Position numbers and translations under genes: made by a program. Of a stretch of 64,000 nt of DNA, positions 23,201-35,200 are shown piece after piece; within the stretch, counting starts at the first letter, position 1; every line of letters begins with the position of its first letter. Below the pieces are notes generated by a model. It was not told the DNA's origin. It saw only the letters and a list, made by a program, of their open reading frames with translations, and ran no database searches. The stretch comes from Chamaecyparis obtusa (Eukaryota; Streptophyta; Pinopsida; Cupressales; Cupressaceae): the NCBI GenBank assembly GCA_027943335.1, contig BSBK01003559.1, forward strand, positions 62,001-126,000, given 5' to 3'.

Positions 23201-26200
23201 TTTTATTTTATTTTTAATTTAAAATTATATAATTTCTTATAAAAGCAAAATCAAATTGCAAGAATGGCCAATAGTTTAAGTCCGGTGGATATTGATGCAA
23301 ATGAAAAAAACTAAAATTGACAGAGCATCTCATTTTCGGAAATATACTATGATGCTTGAACGACTTCTAGGAGGTAGGACATTCATTTGGAATTGTAATG
23401 AGTGTGGAGTCCAATTTCAAAGCTCGTATAGTTGAGCGAGAAATCACTTTTGTTCCATAAGTTTGAAAGGGATTATTGGTGTATGTGAAGGGCCAACTGG
23501 GAAGAGATTGTCAAACAAAAAACTTATGTCATACATTAGAAAACAAGAAGAGTATAATGTTGTGACTGAAACAGCAAAACTAAGATCTCATTTTTTTGAA
23601 GGAGATCACTCATAGAATTTCAAAGAGTAAAGATAACATGCACAAAGTAGATCCAATCATCTAAGATAAGCATTTTACCCAGAACTTTAGTCATTTAATG
23701 AAAATTTTTAAGTTTTTAAAATCTCTTTAGAAAAAAAGAAACAAGTTTCACTATTTGTTATTTTGTTTTTGGTGTTCGTTTTGAACTTTTGTTTGTTAGT
23801 ACATATCATAGGGTTGCATTTTTTTTTTAATTAATTTAAAATTATATAATTTCTTATAAAAGCAAAATCAAATTGCAAGAATGGCCAATAGTTTTAAGTC
23901 CAGTGGATATTGATGCAAATGAAAAAATTTAAAATTGACAGAGCATCTCCTTTTCGGAAATATACTATGATGCTTGAACAACTTCTAGGAGGTAGGACAT
24001 TCATTTGGAATTGTAATGAGCGTGGAGTCCAATTTCAAAGCTCGTATAGTCAAGCGAGAAATCACTTTTGTTCCATAAGTTTGAAAGGGATTATTAGTGT
24101 ATGTGAAGGGCCAACTGGGAAGAGATTGTCAAACAAAAAACTTATGTCATACATTAGAGAACAAGAAGAGGATGATGTTGTGACTGAAAAAGCAAAACTA
24201 AGATCTCATTCTTTAGCAAAGAAAAAATCACGAATTAACCTATAGATTCAGTAATGGCCTCCCAACATCCTTTCTTGGAGACACCATCTAATTAAGAAGC
24301 AAATCCCACTCTTCCTACAAAAGAGGCCCATTGGACAAGGCATTTCAAACTAGAGCAAAACTACAAAGAAAAAATTGCACATTGCATTTATGCTGATAAT
24401 CTTCCTTTCAACTTGGTGAGATCACCATATTGGTAGGAAATGATGGTGGCAATCAATAGTGCACCTTCTGATTTCATAGGTCCAATGTATGAAAAGGTGT
24501 ACACCACCTTATTGGAAAGAGATTTTTTTTGTAGAGATATCACTCAAACCAATAAGGGATTCTTGGATTGAAACAAGAATGTCTATTGTTTCCGATGGAT
24601 GGAAAGTGCAAAAACCATACTTTAATAAAGATTATTGCAATGTCCCAAGAGGGGCAATGTTTTTAAATGAAATTAAAAGAGGAGCAAATCAAAGATGCAG
24701 AATTCATTTCTAAAATCCTCATTGAATCCATACAAATGGAGGATCCTGAAAATGTTGTCCAAACCATTACAATCTATGCAAAAAAATTTTAGGGCTACAA
24801 GTGCTTCGATTGAGGAAAGATATGAACACCTTTTTTGAATACCATGCATCGTACACTCTGTAAACTTGGTGATGCGAGCAATTAGCAATCAAATAGAGTG
24901 GGTGAAAGTTATATACTAGGAGGGTGAGGAGATCCAAATGTTTGTGACAAACCACCATACAACACAAGGTGTTTCCAAGACTTTCTTGAATTTAAAATTG
25001 TTGAAGCTAAATTTAATTCGATTACTTAATTTATTTTTTAAATTTATTTGAGACATGTTAATACATATAATATTTTGTAATGTGTTATTAACATATTATT
25101 TACATGATCCTAGGTTTTCAGGACCTGATTTGCATCACACAATTCTTTTAAGACTACTTGTAAAGGTGTGAAAGGCATTGGGGGTTATTAGCAACCAATG
25201 TATTTGGAAGCAATCAACTTCAGAGAGGACTAAGAAGGTCAAGTCATTGATCCTAAATAGCGATTGGTGGGCTCGTGTGGAATATATCTTAAATTTCACT
25301 GAGCCTATCATGAGTATGATTAGGTTTGTTGATGTAGATCAGCCTTGTTCGGGGGAAATATATGATAGCACTGATTCCATGATAGCAAAATAAAGGTCAC
25401 AATAACACAAAAAGAGAATGACCCCGAAGAGAAATTTTTCTGAGGTGCAAAAAACATCATTTATCATCGCTTGAACAAGATGAACACACCATTCCACCTC
25501 CTTGCATAAGCATCATCTCCCAAATACTATATAGCACACAAACAATTGCTTAGCCACGGAGAACTCCACCATATAGAGATAGTTAAGTTAATGGGTACAA
25601 GTAGGCATTCAAAAGACGATCCAAAAGTCATGGATAATGTTAGGAAAGAATTTAGCTTGTTCATCTCAAGACAAGGTCATAGTATTTGTTCTCTTCAAGA
25701 CTAATACACTATAGACACTCCTTAGAATATAGATGCTTTCGACATGATGTCTCAAGCAATCATTATTCATTCAGGTCCACAACTTCCCTTACACACTGTT
25801 GCTTCCTCAAACTTGCATCTTACATGTCTCACAAACATTCCACACACTTTGCAACTAGTTTGATCTTCTATTTATACCATCCAGATCATTGCAAAACATC
25901 AATTAGATCCACTCGAATAAGGGACAAGGAATGATCCCAACAAGTCAGCCACCAAAACATAATTTTGGTGAAAGCAATCCTATCGAGGAGATAGAGAGGA
26001 CCTAAAACATCATAACACAATATCCAAAGTGATTCCAAACATCACACGCTTGGTGCACATCCTCCAAAGTTAGGAACAAGGTAACATGTAGAATACAATT
26101 AGTTGGCCCAAAACACATCTTCAACATTAAACCACTCGATATAGATACCCACACGGCAAGGTGGGACCTAAAACCAACTCAACCCATCATCCAATGTAAT

Positions 26201-29200
26201 CAAGAACACAATATAAGCAAGAGAACAAACCCTATCATCCAGATAACCACAAATAACCCCAAAAACCAACTCCAGACACAATGCAGCACTAAAGTACTTA
26301 ATCACTACTATGCGGATCACATAGAGATGTTCCTTGAACATCCAACATCATTCTCAAGAACATATTTCATGTTTCCTTATCGATCCAAGCTGCCACAACC
26401 ATTCTAACATAGAATTCTTCATAATTGGAAAGCTGGAAAAACATAGTTATTAAACACATCACCAAACACATACTTGCAGTACACTTCTCTATCAAAAATT
26501 GAACTGAGACACTATACAAACATTATAAACCTTCCCTCCAAGCAGCAACACAAGAAACATCAATGCAGAGAAATGTGGAGCATAATCCAAACCAATCTTG
26601 ACAGACACCTAAACTGTCAACACCCTGCATACACCAAAGATATCTATAGCAACATCAGGGATTTGAAAAGATAGAAGTGCAACATCCACAGAACATACAA
26701 TCTATGTTCCAAAATGCAAGGCGATATCATCAAATGCGGAGCATTCTTCCAAGTAGCTATGAGAGCAATTCTCTGCTAACACACTCTTCAACATTTTTTA
26801 ATGATCAAAACACCTTTGTAGTAGCAATCCCTCATTGGGAGCAACAAGAGAGATACTAATAGCCTTTAGCATCATACAACCATCCGCACTAATATCATGC
26901 TTCTAATCCTCATCTTAATATGACTTCATTATGAAATCATCTTTATCATCAAACATGAGTCTTCACACCATCTCTCATTTCCAACTCTAATCTTCAACAC
27001 ACATCATTGTCAACATGAGGGAGGGTTGACATCTAGCCTTTCTACATCAACAAGGAAACAACTCTAACCAGCAACACAACTGAGCCATAATTTTTCAAAG
27101 AGGTGACATCATCAACAACCAATGCTTAAGGAAAAACATCACAACACACTACAACCACATCACTAAGCTCAACATGTAGACATCAACACCAAGTATGTGG
27201 ACATCCACAAAAGAGAATACTATCAGACATCAATCAACCTACACAAACTTTTGTTTTCTGCAACATACCTGTACAATATGAAAAGGGGATCACATAAAAG
27301 GATTGATTTCCCCAATTCATATGGCACATTGGAATACAAAACCGCCTCAAGACAAATATGATTAACATCACTTGGTAAGAAAGATGTCAATGCAATATCT
27401 GTGCTTGAAGGGTTTTTATTCCTCTGTTTCTTAGAATTAAGGAAGGGAATGATATTGGCATGCAAGAGAATAAAAATAAGAACAGATCTAATCTAATCCA
27501 ACTGAAAAAATTGATGTAAAGGGAAGGGAAAATAATTTGAATGCACCTAGAAATGAGCTAGGAAAATTGAGTTTTCAGATCCGAATTCCCCACTGTCAGA
27601 ATCTCGGAATGACCTGTAACTACAGATCTAAGACTTGGGAGGCTGTAACTTGGCTTCCTCCCAAATCTGGGATCAGAATGCAGTGTACATGTCGGCAATG
27701 GCGACATGTACCTGAGACATGACGACAATGGCAACTTGTCCTTGGTGTTTTTGACCGAATTTTCCAGGGATCGTTTGACCGTTCCCAACCTTTTTGGATC
27801 TTGTCTGACAACTTCTTAACCTATTCCTGCACACAGAAAAATAGGGAAGAAGGTTGGCTAAAGGGGTTTGCCTCAGCCAAACCCTTGTTTAGGAATCAAC
27901 ATTAAAAATGAAAGGAAGTTGCATAAGAAAAGATGAAATAGAGGACCTTTTACCTTGATGATGCAATGCTTCTTTGAATGTAATCATAGATATTAATGCA
28001 ATAGCTTGATCTCGCAAAAACCGAAAAGGAAGCCATGGATGTTGTAGTCTGCCACAATGCTTGATGAAGAAGAAGAATGCTTTGAAGGATAGAAGACTTG
28101 GATGCTTGAAGACCTTGAGAATGCTCTTGAAATCGGATTGCTTAATTGATTCTTGATCATGAATGCTTGCCAATAGTAATGGATCATCCTAGTTATCAAA
28201 ATGAGGAGAGATTGGGGGTTTATATACATCTCACATCATTTCAGGGGTTAAAAATTAAGCGGCTGACCACGGGACTGGATTTCCCGCTAATACCCCAACA
28301 TAGGGCCTCGGGCCAAATTTAGGCATTAATTCATGGGTACATATCAGCATTGGCAACATGTACGTGGGTACATGTCGGCATTGGCTATATGTACCCACCA
28401 ATCAGGGCTCAATTTCAGACTATGGATCCCGAATAGTCAACAAGTGCAAGATTTTTAGGTATAGGTCATTCCGAGGTCAGCAGAGAATGTAAAGGCCATA
28501 GATGGGGATATAGGGCCTAGGTGATGGAATGAATTATCTGATTGGAGGAAAAATAGAGGGACACACTTAGAAATAAGGGCCAACCTCCAATTTTGAAGAA
28601 ATTGAATCAATAGACTTATAATGTTAATTTGAAGGTCCAATAAGCATTAGGAGAGTGTGAAATCAATGTGGGAGCCCATACATACTAAAATGGGATTAAA
28701 ATGAGCACCTAATTAAGGGTGCTTACTTTATAGGACGATACAATACCAATACTAGAGCAACATTATATTCAATATACATCCTGCCTTCAACAAACTATCC
28801 ACATCTTCACATCCACAACCATATCAACAGAGGGATATCCTCACAATCATCAATGACACAATAACAACACATATCAACAATCTCACAACTACAACATCAC
28901 AATAAACAGAGGGTTGACATCAATGACAACAATCACCCCCTTTCTCATTGATGGCAACACTCATAATCATCTGATTCTTGTTTCACACACTCTCCACAAT
29001 CTCTCCCACTTTAACATCAAGGACGAAGGGCCAAGGCCTTCATACAATTCTTCATTAACACCGCCTTTCTGTTTTCTCATCAAACTTTTCATATTTGCTC
29101 TTTCTATCATACCTTCTCCTTTTGTCAACAACCAATAGACCACCTACTCCACCTAAGGAGAAGACCACATCAGTCAAGGAGACAAAGGATATGCCTTGAA

Positions 29201-32200
29201 CTTCTCCCCCTAGACAAATGTGCCATCTTGCATCTAGTTAGGAGGGGCAATAATGCAATACCTTTAACTTTTTATCTCAAAAAATGATATTTATAGCAAT
29301 GTGCTTAGTTTTTGAATGCATTATTGAATTCTTTAAAATGATTATAGCAATTGTATAGTCACGCATAATTGGAATGGGCTCATCATATATTACCTTGATG
29401 TCCTTCAAGCTCTATTTCATCCACAAAACTTTGAGTGCAACAAGCAATATATTTAGCTTCGGTTGTGGATAAGGACATTGAGTCCTGCTTCTTATTGAAC
29501 CAAGAGACCAACTTGTCTCCCAAGAAAAATGCACTGACACCGGTACTTCTCCAAAACCAATCCAATCAGCATTAGTGTAGACCTTCAATGAGAAATCAAC
29601 ATCCTTTCTATGCCACAAACCATAATTCGAAGTCCCTTCAAATATCTAAATACTATATTGACAACCTTTAAATGAAATTGCTTTGGATTGGCATGATATC
29701 TTGCAACCAAACATACTGCATGCATTATATCAGGTCTAGAAGCAGTCAAATATAGCAATCCTCCAACCATAGACCTATAAAGAGCCTGATTAAGTAGATG
29801 AGACTCATTGTCTTTGCTCAAACTACAATAAGTAGCCATAGGAGTACTTACAAGTTTTGAAGCCTCTATACCAAACCTTTTAAACATTTCCTTAACATAC
29901 TTAGCCTAAGAAATAAAATACCATCATCTAGCTGAGCAACTTGAAGTCCAAGGAACAAAGACCACTCACTAATCATAGACATCTCAAATTCCTTTTGCAT
30001 CTCTTCCGCAAAACTCTTGCTTGCAACATCATCTCCACCAACAATGATGTCATCAACATATACCATAACTATCAAAATCTTTTCTTCCTCAACCTTGATA
30101 TAAAGATTACTATCTACAGTACCTTTTCTTGAAACCTAACTGAAGTAAGCACTTGTCTAACCTTGCACACCAAGCTCTAGGGGCTTGTTTGAGACCATAC
30201 AAAGCCTTTTTAAGTCTACAAACCATGTATCAATCTTCTGACAATTGAAATCCATTAGGTTGCCCTATGTAGACCTCTTCTTCTAGATCATTGTTCAAGA
30301 AGGCTGATTTAATATCCATTTGATATACTTTAAAGTTCTTGTGAGCAGCAAAGACAAGAAACATCTTGATTGCCTCCAATTTAGCCACAAGAGAAAATGT
30401 CTCCTCAAAGTCAATTCCTTCAATTTGTGAATAACCCTTGCAGATCAACCTTGCCTTGTTCTTCATTTAGCTTGTTCCAGAACATCCATTTCGTTCAAAT
30501 GACATTCTTGTCTATTGGTCTAGGGGCTAATTCCCATGTCTAATTCTTTTCAATCTAATTCAACTCTTCTTCCATTGCTAACAACCAACCTTCATCTCTG
30601 CTAGCATCAATAAAGGTCTTAGGTTCTATCTTTGACAAGAGACAAAGATTCAAAGTTGATATCACCCATCCTCTTGTGTCACAACTACAATCACTAGTTT
30701 GTGCCAACAAACAACTACCTTCTCTTGCCTCTTTCAGTTGAGAAATATTACCATCAATCTTAGTTTCTTCTGCTACAAGTTCTCCTGAGCTTCCTTTCTT
30801 GATTTCACAACCTTTGTCATGAAATGTGAGATTATATCCTTTGCTACACATTTGGCTGACACTAAGAAGAGTATGTTTCAATCCTCTGACATAAAGAACA
30901 TCATTTACCTTGTTTTCCCATCAATTGTTATTGTGCCCTTGCCACAAATTGGGGCAGCTCCTTCATCGCCAAATTTGATGGATCCTCCATTCCACTTTTT
31001 GAGCTTGATACACTTTCCTTTATCACCGATCATTTGATGAGAACATCCACTATCAATCACCCATGCATATGCTTCTTTTACATGAAAGGCACTCCATACA
31101 ATCATTGATTGTTCATTGACTTTGCTATCCTACAGGTTACCGGAAATCTCACAATTCTTGACATCATCCTTTTATATCAAAAACTCTTAGTGCCATAAAG
31201 AGTGTTTTATCATATGAATCATTTTGAGTTTCATCTTCTGAGGAACAGCTATTATCCTTGGAATAAAGACTTCTTTTATACTGTTCTCCTTTACTGCTAT
31301 ATTATGATTCTCTAAAAGGACATCTAGAAGCATGATGACCAATTCTACCGCAATATAACATTTGAAAGGTAACTAACAATTGTATTTTCTAGTGCCTTTC
31401 TTCAACCTTCTTACAAAGTTTGCCTTAGCATCTTCAAATCCATCAAGTTGATCAGTATCATCCTCTTCCTTCTTACCAACTTTGAATGCAGCCTCCCTCT
31501 TAGGAGCATCCTTGTCCAATTCTCTAGTTTCATATGCAATTAGAGCACCATATAGCATTTTGGTAGAGATCAGAGAATCTTTTTCATAACTTCATCTTCT
31601 TTTATTTCTCCACCAATACCTCAGATGCCATTCACTACTTCATCTAACTTAAGCATAAAGTTAGCATAGTCTTCCTCTATAGCCATCCTCACAGTTCCAA
31701 ATCTGGTTCTGAAATTTTGCGACTACATCGGTTTCACCTTAGTGTCACCTTCATATATGCCATTAAGTTTGCCCTAAAATTCTTTAGCAGTAGAGCAAGG
31801 CATCACCTTTACAAGTTTCGGATCTGCAAGTCCATTCATAATTGCATTTGTTGCTTTGGCATTTTTTTTCGTATACCCTAATCTCTGCAGCATCTGTAGG
31901 AGAACCTGCAGGAGTATAACCATCTTTGACAGTGTTCAAAACATCAAACCCTAATGAATGCTTTCACATGTTGTATGAATGCTTTCACATTTTGCATACA
32001 TGTCTGCCAGCGCAATTGCATGCAACTGCACTGGCAGAAATGTATGCAAAGTGTGGAGGCATTCACACTGCATTGTCATAGGATACAAGATTTATAGGAT
32101 GCTTAAAGGAATGTACCCTATAAATTCTTAGTTAATGTTCAAAGTTCAAGCTTAAACTTTTCTATCGTTCTTCTTTTCAAAGTTCTATGTTATAATTTTT

Positions 32201-35200
32201 TTGGAAATTATTAAATTATATATAAAAAAAATTGGCATCTCCAAGTACCAGTACCAGTACCGATACCAGTCTCCAAAGTCTCCAAGTCTCCCCTTCTGCA
32301 GGTGACTATGGATTAAAGTATGTGATACCAATTGCTTATTTACTTTAGGAAGTTATATAGATATCATGTGATTTAATTATAGAATATATTTGTATAGCAA
32401 ATTATGTTGTGGAATTCTTACTTGGGCAAAATCAGGTATACCCCAACTACGGGACATTACACTCAAACTCAGACTTGGACAGTGGTAAGACTTGGCCAAA
32501 ACTCAGCAATTGAATATATAGAGAAAAATGTTTTTAACAATGATACACGGATGCATCCCCTACCCATTTGAAGGTACACCCATAGACAGGATAAACCAGA
32601 AATGCAGGGATGCCTTAGAAACATTCCCCCCACCATCTCCTACCTCTCAAATTTTCTCAGTGCCATTCCAAAACTTTCCTGGAAAAGCTGCATAATTTCA
32701 GGGCAACTCCCTAGGACAGCCAGAGATGTCAAGACATTCCGCAACCATCCCAAGGATGTTCAGGAAGTGAAAAGTTTGTCTTATTAAATGAAGCGACAGT
32801 TAACGTTTTCTCTCAAAGTTTTGTTTGCTTGAAAAGATCGGCATAGAAGGACATATTTTCCAGAATGCCATTGAACATTCTAGAGCATGTGGCTTCTAAA
32901 GAAAGACAAGTCATGGGAACAATCATGTTGCAAAATGAGGATATCATGGGAACTCTCATACTGTAAAATGAGGTTACAAAAACAATCTGGGAACTCTCAT
33001 GTTGCAAAATAATGATAAGAAAAAAAAAAACAATCAGGATTTGCAGAGAATAAAATCACAAGAAAAAAGCCCGCATGGGTAGCGGAGTTGGCTTGGGCCA
33101 TGGGTTTGCTCCCCACTAGTCTCTGGTTCAACTTTGAGGCCCAGGCTTACCTGATGCACATGGTTTGCAGGCTATTGCGTGCATCCTTAGAGGATTACTC
33201 TTGCCTCAGCTTGCCCCTTCCTGAACCCCAACTTGGCAATATGTAAGACCAAGGTGTGGGCACTGGGCTGAGTTACGGGGATGCCTCTGAGTGCAAAAAA
33301 AAATCACAGGGAAAACCATTTGTATTGATGCTAAAAAATGAGCATGGAGGTGTACACAAGCGATTTCTAGCTGTTTTGTAGTTATAATAAAGCTAATAGA
33401 TTACAATGAAAAACTTACATGATGATTGATGTAAATTGTGAAGAAAGATTATTTTCTTCATTTTTAATGCTTTGACAGACATCAAATAATATTATATACA
33501 TAATGGACATGCATAAAGTCTATTCCTGCACTGAGTATAAATTGTATGTTACTATACCAAAATAACTCTAAAGACTATTGCGAATTTTAAATATTTCTAT
33601 CTAGTTTCTATTATTACTATGTAAGTCTATTGTTAATCTGCATGTTTGACTCAATGAACTCTCAAATCAGCTCTAATGTTTTATCATACGGATATAAAAT
33701 TTACAATGCAAACACCCTCTCATATGAATGTTTGAAGTTTTTTATATTTTTAAACTCCCTGATTTTTAATTGCTATCTCCTGCCATCCCCTGAAAAGAGG
33801 TCCTTGTCCCCTACCACCCCAGAAATGCATCCCCCGTTCCCTGCTGCCCTTGTCCCAGAAATTTGGTGTAACAGAGGTTTATAAATTTATTTATTTTTAA
33901 TTTCAAACTGATTCCCTGTTTTTCTTCACATATTTGGCCAAGTCTGCAAGACTTGCTGAGCCTGACTAAGGTTCGGGTTTACAAGTCCTCATCAAGTCTC
34001 AACACTCTGATTAAACAAAGTAAAAAAGTAAGAGATGTTCATGTAAAATTTGTGTTGCTAAAAAAACAATGTAATAAGGAATGCCTAGGCTACTAGTTAT
34101 GTAAGGACAACAGATGAAGCAACAAATTTGCAGGTGGGGTTAACAAATTCCATCAATATCAAAATCAGAATGAGTTTTAGTGTATCTTCTCATTTGCTAT
34201 AACATGAAAAATTATGGAAGTGGACCTAAAAGTCACATATAGTGCAGATTCCATTAATATTATGTCAACTATAAATTAGATTATTATAATATAATACCAA
34301 AATTAATATAAGGCCTTTGGACTGTTTAATGTGGTCTAGTAGTGCGATTGGGACTCAGACTGTGGTCTATTGGTGAAAATGGGTCACTCAAGACAATAAT
34401 ACCAAGGCTCAAAACCCAGCAGGCAAACCCACGTTAAGCGGTCACTGTGTTGGAGACATCTGGTAAAGCCAGCAGGATACCCTTTGCCGATAGTGGTCTC
34501 CATGCTGAAGACATCTGGTGCATATAGCTTTTACTGGATATAACGATACAAGGACAGTAAGACTAATTGTTTGGCATGTTACTTAACGAGAATTACTGTA
34601 TTAGGATGTATTAGGAAGGCCCACTCCCTCAAAATAAGCAGGCTGAGAAATTTGGTAGAGTTTCATAATGCCCACCAGGGTCCCATTCTAGTTTAGGTTT
34701 CTCCCACTGTAAAGGGATGGGAGAGAGAAGTTTGGTGGGATAGATACCCCTTAGACCTCATCTAAGCTGAAACTAAGTCTACCCTGGGTCATAATTTTTT
34801 CCAGAATGGAGCATATTTCTCTTCTTACCCATCTCATACACTCATTCTGTAATCCTCTGCTAGAGACTCCAGGGGCTTATCATTAAACATTTCAAATAAC
34901 CTAATAAAACAAATTCAGTCATAAAAAATTTCAATTTCATGAATCGAATATGAATCTGCTGTTATGACTAAAAGGTATAATCAAGTGTGATCATATTCAC
35001 AAATATGTGGTCAAAGCTTACCAGGCACCGTGTTCAAGGTTCAGTTCTAATTTAGGTATCCCGAACTTCAAAGGGACAGCATATTCAATATAGTTGGAAT
35101 AGATACCTCCAATATCCGACTCCTAAGCTGAAAAGAAATCTGCCCTAGGTCATAATTCTTTAAAAAAATAAATCAGTAGTTTTTTCCTACACCGTTGTAT

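Larger units (their letters stand above)
28932..31960 (-). mobile_element. Copia retrotransposon relic in ACX4 intron 1, integrase missing
   Basis: Minus-strand order: gag remnant (about 31950-31373), protease (31105-30905), pre-integrase segment (30881-30780), RT (about 30560-29866), RNase H (about 29650-29383), polypurine tract (28946-28932). The protease block passes within about 200 bp into the leader of RT, so the integrase core (about 1 kb in intact elements) is absent. Multiple frameshifts and stops are present. No 5' LTR was recognised beyond 31960. Confidence 0.85.
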
